A DNA stretch of 64,000 nucleotides from Rehmannia glutinosa (taxonomy: Eukaryota > Streptophyta > Magnoliopsida > Lamiales > Orobanchaceae). Both the position numbers and the translations under genes were made by a program. Of the stretch, positions 11,208 to 23,119 are shown in pieces. The stretch covers positions 61,690,267-61,754,266 of the forward strand of contig CM071932.1 of assembly GCA_016081115.2 (NCBI GenBank), read 5' to 3'. The notes under the pieces are model-generated. The model was not told where the DNA came from. It made no database searches and was given only the letters and a program-made list of their open reading frames with translations. How positions within the stretch are numbered: the stretch's first letter is position 1; each line of letters starts with the position of its first letter.

Positions 11208-14200
11208 AATCAATCATTAATAAACTCCACCAAAACTTTGTGCCGCCCCTAAGCCGCGCACCAAATAAAGAATATTCATGTGGGTGAAGTCATCGTGTAG
11301 CTTCCAAAGACCCCGGAGAGAGGCAAGCTTCCCGTAAAAGACAATGATTAAGCTAAGTAACCTTAGAAGTCGTGCAATTCATCAAATCCCCTAAACATCA
11401 TTACTTTCCAAGCGATGGTTCACATCCATGCACGCACTCTCCTCAACAAATCCTCATTTGGTGCTCCCAGAGAGAAGGGTCTCCTCATAAGGGATCCTCA
11501 TAATATTTTACCCTCCTCCGGTGCTCCCGGATGAGAGGGATCCTTGCGTAAGAGATTCTCATAAAACATAAACCTCTTTCAATGCTCCTGAGGAATATAC
11601 TCTCATCTAGCGATGCTACGCACTCCAGGAGAAAGAGTCACCCTTTTTCGTACTTTCACCAATGAGGCAAGATAGTCAAGTACTCCCTTCTAGTGATGTT
11701 ACGTGCTTTAGAAGGATGAGTCACCCCTCCCGTGTTTTAGTCGAGAAGGTGACATTAATCAAATACTCCTCTAGTGATGATACGTTCTCCAGGAGGAAGA
11801 GTTACCCCACTAGCGATATTATGCACTCCGGGAGAAAGAATCACCCATCTAGTGATGCTACGCGCTCTAGGAGGAAAAATAATCCCTCTAGCGATGCTAC
11901 ACGCTCCATGAGGAAGAGTCGTCCCTCTAGCGATGCTGCGTGTCCATGAGGAAGATTCACCCCCTCGATGCCACGCGCTTCAAGAGGAGTGGTTCCCTCA
12001 CGAAGAATCCTAATAAAAAAGTTCCCTCCTTCGCGATCCTGGAGGGATGGGTCTCCTAATAAGGGATCCTAATAAAACTTCCCTTCTATGTGGATCACGA
12101 AGGAGAGGGGTCCCCTCGTAAGGGGTCCTCATAAACATACATCACATAAACTCTTGGATTTGTTCACATAGCCCTCCAATGAGTCTAAAGCTTCGGTTCG
12201 AACTGGAACCTCACTACACCTCCTTCAACATTGGAGTGTAGACCCTTGTTCTTTTAAACAAGTTTTCTTCTTTAACAGTTTGAAGTCGTCTTTCATTCAT
12301 TCGAGTGTGTTGGATTGATTTCCTTCGAGTTTGGGCTTGAAGATATGAATAGAATGCTTGAGAGACATTTTTCATTTGCTTTGCGGGTTAGTGTCTATTG
12401 TGTTTCTTGCATTTGTAACCTTCTCTCGAGTATTCCTCAATCTTTTATAGTGCTTGTTTTGAAAAATATATCCATTGAAGAGATAGATGTATTTTTCAAA
12501 CTACACTTTGAGGTTCTTGGCTTATCTTGTCTTGCTTGACTTTGATGTAGATCGGTCTCTTGAATTTAATGATCCGCAGGTTTTCGTGTACATCTCATTG
12601 GTTCCTTGTTTTTTGCACTCTTTCAGCAAAACAATTTTAAGGTTGGCGATCGACACATGCCTAATTTCAAAGAAACAATTGACTTTGCTTTGACAACGGA
12701 TCTCTTTGACTTTCTTTGTTAATTTCTATTGCATAACTCATTTGACAATCAACTTAACTTATCTTGGAGTGACTCATCCGTCGCCTATCTATTGATGAGA
12801 ACTTTTGTGTCACTTCACGACTTGTCTTCACTTCAATCACCGCCACACGCTTAATTCCTCATCTTGATCTTTAGTCGAGTCCTACATTCTTCGACTTGGC
12901 TGCTTCCACTAAACTTATAGAACCCTATCTATTACAAGTTGATTTACGTGAGAATTGGGGTGTCAACTTAATCTAAGTTTTACATGGTATCATGAAAACT
13001 ATTACATAAATTTCCCAACACGCGTTCATCCACACACTTCATAACCAAGAGAAAAATAAGTCTATCCCAGGCCAGGGAACTTTCTCTCCTCATTTACTTC
13101 TATCTACTCGTTTTAGCTCCGCATGCGCAATCCCTTTCTCGCGATATTTCGCTATTCACATACCAAGAACAAAACTCCGAGATCCCATACTTGGCTCGAA
13201 ATTTTCAAAAACGTCGGAGAAATTGGAGTCCACTCGGAAAAATGGAACTAGGGATGAGGGCAATCCACCGGGGTGCCCTCCGAGCCACCGGAGCGCATAA
13301 GGACCCGCCTTGAGGGCTCTTTTGGGCGCTCTTCCACTCTCTCTCGGCTCCCACAAGATTCTACCTCGTGCTTATCACCACCGAAGACTTCGTAGTCCAA
13401 TAAATCCACCAACTCGTTGGTGTTCTTCCCATTGGTTAATTCCGCCATCTGCCTCTCATGCATGCCCATGGAGTTCATCAACTCCCCCGCATTACATCCA
13501 CTACTCAAGCCAAGGTGGATCCACTCCACCAAACTACTCCTCGCTTGGAAAAATCTCATATCCCAAGAGCAATATTCTCGCGTGGAGCTATTCATGGCAC
13601 TCTCCAAGATTAAGTCACGTAAGAGATAGCTACATGCTACCTAGAGCACTCATCAACAGGGTCCTACTAGAAACACTTCACGTCGCCATAAGCAAGGGGG
13701 ACCCTTCCCAATCGGGGCAATCGGATGTTATTCCCTAGACCTACATGGGTACCATTCACTCTCAATTCGCGGTGAAATTTCCACCGAGTAAGCTCATAAG
13801 AAGCCTCTAAAAGGCTAAATACCAAGAAGACTAGAAGAAACAGTTGAAAGAATAACTAAGTCCCTTGGGGCTCTCAACTCTTAAGTCCCATGAGGACTAC
13901 TCACTCACAAGAAGTATATTGTCTTTCAAAAGTCTAAGTCTTTGGGACTCATCCCATGCAAGAAGTTCATGGGCTCCCACGAGCTCCCATGCTTAGTAGA
14001 CTTCTCGCGTTTTAGGGACTTTTCCGAACTTCGCTCATCCTAACTCGTGCCTTCCCGGATATTTTCCGCTCACTAGAACTTCCCCTTTGGGGAGAGCTCT
14101 TCCCACAAGGAGACATCCTCCTTTTCAAGAGATCAAATCTCTCACGGCTCACATATTATTAGTGAACTTAGCCCCAACATGCTCCTCCGCTTCCGCAATC

Positions 14201-14250
14201 CCAGAGCCGAGGGCTTATGTTGTGAGCAAAAAAAAGTCATTTCATAAGTA
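11208..14250. other. Unassigned repetitive DNA
   Basis: No gene recognised. It contains blocks of short degenerate repeats built on phrases such as GTGCTCCCGGATGAGAGGG and AAGGGATCCTCATAA (11455-11560, 12000-12135) and a denser array (11590-11960). ORFs around 13156-13738 overlap on both strands and show no motif I know. Probably an old retroelement or satellite-like relic. A TGGTATCA at about 12987 resembles a copia PBS but has no matching LTR nearby. Confidence 0.4.
11590..11960 (+). repeat. Degenerate tandem repeat of about 39 bp
   Basis: Units contain CTAGCGATGCTACGCGCTCC then AGGAGGAAGAGTCACC, repeated about eight to nine times with substitutions. In the +1 frame they read as a repeating 13-residue motif (PSSDATRSRRKSH-like, 11662-11949). 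The open frame is probably a by-product of a unit length divisible by three. Confidence 0.7.
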
Positions 14251-14419
14251 TTATAATTATTAAATTTATGTATTTATTTAATCTCCTTAATTATCGAATA
14301 TTATTCAAGAATTGTTGGGCTACGAGATAAAATATTCGCCCACGCGCCACTTTATCCTATGCGGACCCATGAGGCCCGCTTACCCATGTATATAAAAGTT
14401 CATCCAACTCATTATGGAT

Positions 14420-14538
14420 GGCTATATATTCAAAGTGATTGCTCCATCAATAACTCTTACATTACCATTGTATTTGTTGTCCTCAAAAGAAAAAGAAAAA
14501 AAAAAGGGCGTAGTCGGGCGTAGCGCTGGAAGTTCGAG

Positions 14539-14588
<50 letters not shown>

Positions 14589-15483
14589 ATTGATGGATGA
14601 ATATATGACTGAAAAAGTAAAAGTGATCTGTTCAATGCATGCAAAACCTGAATCACTGACTAAACTTAAGAGACAAGCATTTAATACTAACTCCCCCATT
14701 TGCCACCTGCATGCGCCCTTACAATAATATTCTTACACAGTACACTTATATTATATATCTCATGCACACACAGCAAAATGAATAAAGCTAGTATACATAT
14801 ATAGCTGCATAATAAATGATGTGATTTTTCTCGAATTCTGTTTCTTTTTTTTTTCATGATAACTGTATTGGTAACAGTTTTCGGGTGTGTATTAATTTGA
14901 GTGAGTTTTTCAAAGTACTGTTTCGGTTTGGGTTTCTACAGTAACTGGAAGTCTTGAAAAAAAAGAATTTAATTAGATATTAAACAATACTAAGATTTTC
15001 TGTACCCTTAATAAGATTGGTCAAAGAGAAGTTGTTGTTCAGGGGGTCCTTCACATGGCTTTTTCAATGTACAATGAATTGGGTGTGGATGATAAATATA
15101 TGCGATCTTACTTTTACTCCTTTAGTTCACAACAAGTGTCGTTTGACTAATAAAAATTCTTTAAAAAGTAACGCTTTGATATTTTCAAGGCTAATGAGTA
15201 AATATTTTTCTTAAATTACTCTTATACCTATTAATTCATTTAGTAAATATATTAATAAGGTATCATTTTCCAACTCATATTAATTAAGGGTGCATAAGGT
15301 ATTTAATTAACACTTGAGCTTGCATATATGATTTTTTTTACGATTTAAATACATGGTAGATAATATATTTGGTGTAGCATGTATTTACACCATAATTTTG
15401 CTACAGAAGAAACAGAGTAGACTATTATGGATGGTTTAAACAAATTGATAAACACAGGGAGCAATCACTTTGAATATATAGCC
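14420..15483. repeat. Split foldback (inverted repeat)
   Basis: A 26-bp arm at 14420-14445 is perfectly inverted at 15458-15483. A second pair, CATCAATAACT at 14445-14455 and AGTTATTGATG at 14585-14595, continues the same arm. Joined, they would make a palindrome of about 37 bp per arm around the A-rich centre, with about 860 bp (14598-15457) now separating the two halves of the right arm. Element family unknown. Confidence 0.65.
14543..14585 (+). repeat. Poly(A) run of 43 bases
   Basis: Uninterrupted A run inside the foldback, following GGAAGTTCGAGTTAT. It could be a retroposed tail or a slipped homopolymer. No clear target-site duplication around it. Confidence 0.9.
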
Positions 15484-15770
15484 ATATAGGGTAAGGCACC
15501 GTTTGGAAAAACCAGAAAACAGGTTATGTTGACTTTAGCTGGATTTTACCTTTATTTGTTGCATGGATAAAGGATAAGTGTCTAATTTATTTTACAAAAA
15601 ACTTAATACTTAGATGATGGATCTACATCAAAATATATGCACTAGGGTTGATCATGGCCTGGTTCTCCAATTTTTTAACGAATTTTAAACTGAATTGCCT
15701 TAATTATGTGATTTTGGACGGTGGTCCCAATTTATTTTTTCTTATTTTTTCTAAGGTAAAAATAGAAGTT

Positions 15771-16606
15771 ACGGCCTTGTTTGTTTATGTTTCCAATAGC
15801 CTATTTCCATTTTCCAACTATACATAAAAGTGGAATCATGTTTGTCCAATAAATTTTCAATGGAAATTATCATTTTCATTTTCTATTTTTCACATAAAAC
15901 ATCTCAAACCTATAATTTTTATTCTCAAACATATACACTACCCTACATCACTCATCAATCACTATTCTCATATTTTAACATAATTATACATGTGGGACCC
16001 ACCACTATCAACTCTATCTACTTAAAATATTATTATTTTTAAATTATATCTATCTAATTGGACCCACCACCTATAATCTTACAAATATAATATTATATAT
16101 TCAAATTAAAGTATTAAAAGTTGACTCCACCACTATCAACTTTTCAATAAGGGATAATTACAAAAAGTACCTCTGAGGTTTGACCTAATTACAAAAACCA
16201 TACCTAACTTTAAAACTTACAAAAAAACACCCATGAGGTTTGATTTAGTGTTAAAATTAGGGGGTAATCTGCAATGATTTTACAAATATGAAGGGGATTT
16301 TGAAATATATTTCAAACCTCGGGGTACTTTTTGTAAGTTTTAAAGTTATTTGGGTTTTTTTGTAATTAGGTCAAACCTCAGGGGTACTTTTTGTAATTAT
16401 CCCTTTCAATAATTATATACATAAAATAATATTTTAAAACTACTCAACCAAACACAATCTCATTTCCAACCATACATAAAACATATTTCAATTCATTCAT
16501 CCAAACATAATTCCAATTTCCACATGTAAACCAATAAATTCTCAAAATTCTATTTCCAACTCCAGAAACTGGAAATGAACTATGAAAACATAAACAAACA
16601 GGCCCG
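15771..16606. mobile_element. TIR element, possibly hAT-like, hosting a nested MITE
   Basis: Left end ACGGCCTTGTTTGTTTATGT (15771-15790) and right end, reverse-complemented, ACGGGCCTGTTTGTTTATGT form terminal inverted repeats of about 20-25 bp, and both are followed inward by a related ATTTCC-rich segment. There is no coding capacity. Without the nested 253-bp MITE the element is about 575 bp. The GCCTGTTTGTTT-type terminus is common in plant non-autonomous elements. A clean 8-bp duplication is not evident. Confidence 0.6.
16151..16403. mobile_element. Mutator-like MITE with perfect 9-bp TSD
   Basis: Ends are GGGATAATTACAAAAAGTAC and, inverted, GGGATAATTACAAAAAGTAC, extending through a TIR of about 45 bp (TGAGGTTTGACCTAATTAC shared). 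TTTCAATAA occurs on both sides (16142-16150 and 16404-16412). A 9-bp duplication and long TIRs fit a Mutator-type non-autonomous element. It sits inside the element at 15771-16606, so it is the younger insertion. Confidence 0.85.
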
Positions 16607-18163
16607 TAATGTTTTATAAAGGGTAAAAAATACTTGGGCTAGGGGTAGTCGGCTCAGCTGGCCACGCCACTTGTGATGGTGATAATAAGTGTGAACTGAA
16701 GAGTTTTGGAAAGAAAAACACTCCCTTCCTTGAGCTCACTCTCCCCGCCGAATGTGTAGAGAAACATAAGAAAATTTTGCTCTAAAAAAGTCTAAAGTAA
16801 ATTGAGGATGAAATGAGTAATTTTTGGGCATTAATTCCATTTATATTTTGTGAAAGAATTAGATCACGGGCTTGGGCTTGACATTAAATAAGAATCTTGA
16901 TTCGAATGGGCTTCTAAAACTATTTTATTTTTGGGCTTATCAAATAAAGATTTGAATGAATTGATGGGCTGAGAAATTGATTTTTAAATGGCCGAATGAG
17001 TAAAAGTAGGTTATGAAAATGAGCTTGATTGGGCTTGAAATTGAAGTTAAAACTTGGACTAGAAATGGTGTTTAAATGGATCAAAGAAAGTATTTAAAAA
17101 TGGTTAAAGTGCGATTGGATATACTTTCATTTTGAAAATTTTCTTTTCGCTAGAGAATAGTGAAAAAAATATTCTGATGAAAGTTTTGGAAAATTTTGAG
17201 AAATGGATATGTAATGATGAAAGTTGATTTAATTTAAAAATAGTAAAATAATGATTGGATGTGATTGATAGTTAGAAATGTGTGAGTGAGTGAATAGTAA
17301 AATTTGTGGGAGAATGTGTAATAATGATTAGTATTTTGTGAAAAAAAATGTGTAGATGTGATTGATGTAAGAAAAAATGAGAAAAAGTGAAAGTGAGATA
17401 ATAGTATATTTTCTGAAAATTTTCATAAACAATCGCATTTTTGGTCAAAAAAATTTTCTAAGCAGAACTAAAATAAAATTTCGTTCATATTCAATCGCAG
17501 CCTTAAGAATTTTGTTAGAAATGAGCTTAGATTTTGGGCTTGAAACTTAAAATTAGGCAAGAAACTAAACTAATTCCTTATCATTTAACTATTCTAAAAC
17601 TCCAAGATTTAATTCTTCAAGAACTTAAACTAACTTTAATGATAATAATCAAAAATCGCTACTTAATTATTAACTAAATTTCACTCAAATTCTGGATAGT
17701 TAATCTTAATTCTAACAACCCCTAGAATTAATCTAGGCTTAATATATCTGGCTATATCAAATAAAAGTGTGTACTTAAATTATCAAAGTAATTAGAAGCA
17801 ATTGTAATCACATAAAATCGTGATATAAAAACAAATTATAATCCAAACATGGAATCTCGCAGCCTTATAAATTAGTCTAATGGTGAGAAGGATAGACAAC
17901 TTGTCTTCACTAGTAATTTACTTTAAGAATTTGGCTTATCATCGATTTTCCATCATTCCAATCAAACACAACAAATATGGAAGCTTTTATTGTTATGATT
18001 TATGAATTACTTGTATAGTCTCTAATTTAAAATATAAATAAATAAAAATACTTTAGTAGCCATAGGTATACCATTTAAACAAAATATTCTAGCCATGGTG
18101 CATGACCTGAAATGTCAGTCAACTTAAAAGGCCTAAATAATAAAATTATTTAAAAAAAAAAAA
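16607..18163. other. AT-rich intergenic DNA with a possible MITE
   Basis: No gene seen. 17108-17443 has TGCGATTGGATATAC at its left and an inverted relative (CAATCGCATTTTT, with GAAAATTTTC at both ends) at its right, suggesting a degenerate MITE of about 335 bp. Weakly supported. Confidence 0.35.
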
Positions 18164-18394
18164 GTTTGGGGTATTTACAAAAAAAAAAAAAAAACAATTT
18201 CAAAATTACAGAAACCCCCATAAAGTTTGATTGTCTCTTATATTTTAGGGGGGTAACTACAGTATTTCTATAAATGTAAGGGGTTGCTGGAAATATTTTT
18301 TGCTTAAAATGAGTAAAATAGAAGACGGAATCAAACCTCAAAGGGTTTCTGTAATTTTAAAACTTTTCTAGGTTTTTCTGTAAATATCCCAAAC
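18164..18394. mobile_element. MITE related to the 16151 and 45736 elements
   Basis: TIRs GTTTGGGGTATTTACA (18164-18179) and, inverted, GTTTGGGATATTTACA (18379-18394). The inside carries the same vocabulary as the other two copies (AGTTTGATT...GGGGGGTAACTAC, AATCAAACCTCAAAGGG). It has no TSD and is more diverged, so probably older. Confidence 0.6.
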
Positions 18395-19811
18395 CTCGCC
18401 TCAGGTTTTTTTTTTTTTTTGTAATAATTCTTAATAACAATTACACTTCCAACCTTACAGTGATAGGAAGAAACTGGTTGGATCAATAAACAAATTTAAT
18501 AGCTCAATAAGACATGGAAACGAAAAGGTAAACCAAGTTTTCGATAAAATGATATTTACATATTTTGAAAGAATAATCAACACTAACCACCAGCCAATTT
18601 ATCTACTAACTTTATCATTGCAAAAACTTCATCCAACGGTTCTCCTTTCCTGTTCTGAACGAACATATCTTGGAAAACTGGAAAATGGTAGGTTAAACAA
18701 ACATTCTTCACGTACACTGTACACAGAGTCACATACAATACCTCTGCTCAGATTTTTTTTCCAAGTAACTATTCCATCACACCAACTTATACCAAATAGG
18801 ATTTAACAGCACAGGTGACAGGAGACAATTTATAGGAACTTCAGGTAAATGGTATTGCCAAAGTGTTTTTAGGTATCAAAAGATGTATATAGAAGATAGT
18901 ACTCAGGACCAAGACTGTAAACTGAAATTTTTATCCTTGCTTTTTTCTTATATCCTAACACCAACTAAATAAATCAGATAATCATACTTTGATGCAGTTT
19001 TCTAGCCCTGATTAGTGATTAGGATACACAAAAATACGATGAAACGAGTTTTCTACCACACACACAAAAGGATCACGGTCATTCCAATCAAAAAAATCAT
19101 TTTTATTAAGGATGTCGATACCCAACCCCATCGTATACGTCCAACCACACAGTATTAACTTACATGAATTGCGAATAATGATTGATCGAATCCAGATGCT
19201 TTTAAAACCCTGTTTGCATATTATGATATTCAACCTTAATAAAGATGGATTAATGCTGTTAAAAATCATGAAAAACAAAATGAATAATAGAGAGGTTCAA
19301 GAAAAAACAATCGTAAGCCAAAAGGCAAATCAAACTAAGACAGGCAGTCAATGAACTTCACAATGTTCATCAGCTAAACAAGCTGGCTCTACCAGTTCCA
19401 GTTACGAAATTCATATTCTGTAACCCCAACTTTTTATTTAGCGATAACGAAGTTCCATTGTCAATTAACAACACATTATCGGATCAAGAATCACTTACTG
19501 GAAGAAGGGAAAAATCATACAGTTTTCTCATAAATATCCTACTACATTAAAAGAAAAGCACGATTGAGATCTAAGGAATTCAAAACTTCTATGATATTAA
19601 GCTTGCTTTTGATGTTCTAAGCTTCTTAAGGTGCACTATGAGAACTTCACATAACCTCAAAATATAATCCTCTAAACTCAAAAACCAGAAGCCCAGGAGC
19701 ATAAGTACCTTTAAGTTTTTAGCCTCGAAGCTTCACGACAAATTGAAAATATAATCTACTCAATCAAAATGTCGTACAAGAAATAATCCATACCTCTTCG
19801 AGAGACCAAAA
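18395..19811. other. Intergenic DNA downstream of the PPR locus
   Basis: No coding region recognised. The part next to 19812 would hold the PPR 3' UTR. I see nothing else of note. Confidence 0.4.
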
Positions 19812-21086
19812 TCATGTACTTGCCTTCTCTATTTTATCCGAATCGACTACCTTTTCTATCCCAGTGGAATTAACCTCCTCAATGTCGACATGAGCCAACC
19901 CAAGTTCTTCCATGATTTTTCCCCAAGCCTTTAACAATTCAGGAGGGAACTTTTTATTCATAGTCCGAATCATAGCTTTAGCCTCAGTCATATGCCCCTT
20001 CTTCGCCAACCCTCTACCAAATACTTCAAAGTGTTAAATTCTGGAATCTTGCCTACCTTCACACTCTGCTTAAACACCTTATACCCCGTCATAAACCGCT
20101 CTTTCTTACACAAATGAAACACCAAAATCCTAAAAACACCAAAATCCTAAAAGTAGCCGCGTTGGGATTGCATCCTTTCGCCTTCAATAGATCATTATAC
20201 ACCTTCATGGCTTCATCCATCATTCCATTTACAGAATAGCAAGTAATCAAATAGTTATAACTAATTGTATCGGGTTTTATACCCGCATTATTCATTTCCT
20301 CAATCAAACCCTTCACAGCTTCCGGTTTCCCACCATGAATATGCCAAAGTTTCACATTGTAATACCCCACATCCGGCTGACAACCCTTTTCCGTCACCAT
20401 CTCATGCCAAAAATTTTCAGCCTCATCGCTCGAACCCTTCTTGTACAGCGCGTGCAAAATCGTGGTAAGTGAAATCACGCCAATCTCAACTCCTTTTCCT
20501 CCATTTCTTTCAACTTCTCCATCGCCGTCTCGGGCGATCCCATCTCGCAATATGCCTTGATCAATATCCCGTACGAGAACTTATCTGGTGAAAACCCAAA
20601 TTTCGCAGGAAACTCATAGAAATAAACAGGGACACGATCAAACACCTTGGACTGAACACAAGCAGAGAGAAGGGCGTTAAATGAAAGAGTGGATCGAGGG
20701 GTGCCCAAATCGGTCATTTCGTTGTAAGTGTTGATCGCATTTTCGAACATTCCGACGACGCCGTACGATCGAATTAGGGATGAGAGGAACGGCTCCTGGG
20801 TGATTTGGGGAAGAGATTTGTGGGACTCGAGGAAGTTCTTGATGTCGGAGAAGCGATGGGATTTGGCGAGGCGGCGGACGGCTAATTCCTGGGCGTAGCG
20901 CGTGGAGGCGGGTGAGGTGGAGGGGTCGTTGGCGGCGGTGAAAGAGGAGTAGATTTTGAGGGCCTCGTCAGGGTCGTATACGTTTCTGAGCTTGCTTTTG
21001 GTTTGGGAAATGGTGACGGGTTTGATGGCGACGGAGGTGGCGGATGAGAGGTGGCGGGCGCGGCGGAGAGCGAGATAGGGAGACAT
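19812..21086 (-). pseudogene. PPR gene (At2g18520/At4g36680-like), three frame lesions
   Basis: ATG at 21084-21086 starts a basic, Ser/Arg-rich leader (MSPYLALRRARHLSSA) typical of mitochondrial targeting. Then come KLRNVYDPDEALKIY and a row of 35-residue PPR motifs (FLSSLIRSYGVVGMFENAIN, LSFNALLSACVQSKVFDRV, FSYGILIKAYCEMGSPETAM, then TTILHALYKKGSSDEAENFW, YNYLITCYSVNGMMDEAMKV). It ends FPPELLKAWGKIMEELGL. The order and length (about 420 residues) match the small intronless P-class mitochondrial PPR family of Arabidopsis At2g18520/At4g36680. PPR proteins bind organellar RNA base by base. The reading is broken by a missing base near 20491, a 17-bp tandem duplication at about 20117-20152, and a missing base near 20011. 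Recognition is from remembered family sequence, not a search. Either a pseudogene or an assembly with indel errors. Confidence 0.85.
20117..20152. repeat. 17-bp tandem duplication inside the PPR coding region
   Basis: ACACCAAAATCCTAAAA occurs twice in succession. The length is not a multiple of three, so it shifts the PPR frame just after the motif NPNAATFRILVF. Confidence 0.85.
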
Positions 21087-22088
21087 TATAGTTTAGGGTT
21101 TTGGAGTGAAGTGAAAGTGTAATGGGGTGCACAAGGGTTTAAGGACTAGAAAAGCTGTATGTTGGTAAAAACTTACAGATGAGAAAGAAATTCCTATTGG
21201 CTCTTAATTTTCAACTGGAAAAATGAAGTTAAATTGTTGGAAATTGGAAAATCATAACTAAAAATGATTCAATTTGAAAATCTGGCTAGTTTTCGTCTCC
21301 CTCAAATTCCTAGGGCTTCTTTCTTATTTTCAATGTTTTCAGTTATATTTTCGCTTTATATAGATTTTTGTATGAAATGGAAATGCATTGGATATACTAT
21401 AAAATATTGATTTTATTGTTGCTATCGAGAAGTGATAGGAGTCACCAAATGCATGTCCGACCCAAGCATGTATGAATTGTGAGTACTACACTCGGACTTA
21501 AAGATTAGTTAGGGTGCAAGCGTGTATGAGTTGAGTACCACACTCGAGTTTAACTGGCAACGGCTGAGAGAGAAGATTGTTCGCCCATATGATTAGTTAT
21601 GGTTCAAGCTTGATTACCTATGTATAAGAAAAATTGATTTTACAAGATCGAAAATAATATTTTAAATAATTAATGAGTCTATTTCTTTTTTATGTCTTAA
21701 TAATAAAATTATATTGGGATTTGGATGCAACTCCTGTGGTCAAATAGTGTGTTATTGGGCCGGTTCGGTCTCATCTTCTTCCCTCAGAACATCCAATTTT
21801 CCCTTTCTCTTAAAAAAATCAAATTTATTGGGTTCAAAAATTACTATTTAATTTATTATGAACCTTTTAATAAATAAACTATTATGTATTTAGTTTGTGG
21901 TTATAAAGTAATTTACAGAGTGAAACAATATATGTTTCATGTGGTGTATTCCTTTTTTATTTTTTAAGTACAATACAAATAGGGGATGGGACACATGCAG
22001 TTATATGGAAATTGAATCCGAGTCAATCGCTTTGATAATACAAGTCTCTACCACTAAAGCAAGGATTGATCCCTTCATGTGGTGTATT
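21087..22088. other. Intergenic DNA between PPR locus and gypsy element
   Basis: Contains the PPR 5' flank. The 16-mer TTCATGTGGTGTATTC occurs twice, at about 21935 and 22075, the second abutting the gypsy target site. Nothing else identified. Confidence 0.4.
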
Positions 22089-22093
22089 CGCAT
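22089..22093. other. Left target-site duplication of the gypsy element (CGCAT)
   Basis: CGCAT directly before the LTR terminus TGGTTGCTCTC. Identical to 40073-40077. Confidence 0.95.
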
Positions 22094-22298
22094 TGGTTGC
22101 TCTCAAAAATACTCCTCTCCCACCGATCAGCCTTCGGGTCGAACTCCTCCGCGAAACCTGCAAAAAATAGGGGCCGGAGGGGGGCTCCGGCGTACCCTCT
22201 CCGATGCTTAAGTCAGTGACTTGGAAGAGAAGCAAGAGGCAAAAAATGTAATGTGAAAGTGAAAGTGTGATTAGGTTAAGAATGAACCTGGAATTGGG

Positions 22299-22306
22299 CT
22301 TTTATA
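22299..22306 (-). promoter_or_regulatory. TATA box of the gypsy LTR
   Basis: TATAAAAG on the minus strand, conserved in the other LTR at 32015-32022. In the 5' LTR it would drive the minus-strand genomic RNA. Confidence 0.6.
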
Positions 22307-22705
22307 CCTTAGCTCGGATTAGGGTTTCCGTAAAATCTAGGATTCCGTTACGATTTGGTGACAGTGTCATCATTAGGTTAGGATCGGATCTCCCAAAACC
22401 CTAATTTACATCCTTAAAACCTCGATCCCGAACTGACCTGAGGCACCTCGGATCAACATATTAATGCTTGACCCTTGAGATCCCTCAAAGGCGCCCTCAG
22501 AGCCCCCTTACTCCTGTGGCCGAACTGGGCTTTGCCAGATCGGCCCCCTTCCTCATGAATTAACAAAGTCGATCCTTTAGAGCATGGCAGTCAGTCATAC
22601 GCTTAGAGTATAACAGGTCAGTCTAAACGTTTACAGCTTAAGAGATCGGCCCAACACTTAAAGCTTATCGGATTAAACCAATGCGTAGAGCCTAGAAGAT
22701 CAGCC

Positions 22706-22867
22706 CATTACTTAGGGCTTAGCAGGCCGGCCCATTACTTAGGGCTTAGCAGGTCGGCCCAATGCTTAGGGCTTAGCAGGTCGGCCCAATGCTTAGGGCT
22801 TAGCAGGTCGGCCCAATGCTTAGAGCTTAGCAGGTCGGCCCAATGCTTAGGGCTTAGCAGGTCAGCC
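22706..22867. repeat. 27-bp tandem repeat in the gypsy LTR, six units
   Basis: Units read CAATGCTTAGGGCTTAGCAGG then TCGGCC, exactly 6 x 27 bp. More degenerate relatives extend left to about 22620. The sister LTR (39940-40050) has only three to four units with different substitutions. Confidence 0.9.
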
Positions 22868-22890
22868 CAGACCATATTTTACCCTTATCA

Positions 22891-22903
22891 ATTCCTCCCC
22901 CCA
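22891..22903 (-). other. Polypurine tract of the gypsy element
   Basis: The minus strand reads TTGGGGGGAGGAAT immediately before the 3' LTR, the expected primer for plus-strand DNA synthesis. It confirms the minus orientation. Confidence 0.85.
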
Positions 22904-23119
22904 ACTATGGTTAGGTCTATATTCCAACCATAGTTGCTTGTAGACCGAGCTGATCTGATTCTAGGGTTTCATGCCTTTCAAATTCCCGCCGTCTTTTGGT
23001 TTTTCAAAATCCTGACACAGTGACATGATTGACAGGACGTCTTTTCAATTCACTGACGCTTCGTGAACCGTGCAGCGTCTCCTCGAATACCGAGATACCC
23101 TTTCATCTTCCTATCCTCT

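Larger units (their letters stand above)
22094..22890 (-). repeat. 3' LTR of the gypsy element (uninterrupted copy)
   Basis: 797 bp, plus-strand ends TGGTTGCTCTC and ACCCTTATCA. Matches 31810-32169 plus 39694-40072. It preserves the empty site of the copia insertion: CACCTCGGATCAACATATT near 22447-22462. It differs from the other LTR mainly by extra copies of a 27-bp repeat. Confidence 0.95.

Noticed and set aside
12980..13000. TGGTATCATGAAAAC after ...TTTTACA, resembling an LTR end plus copia PBS
   Set aside because: No second LTR, no gag downstream, and the match to the tRNA ends after eight bases.
13156..13738. Overlapping ORFs of 119 and 142 codons on opposite strands
   Set aside because: No recognisable motif. 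Opposed open frames in a GC-rich stretch are expected by chance.
14457..14699. A minus-strand ORF with a polyphenylalanine tract
   Set aside because: It is the translation of the 43-base A run.
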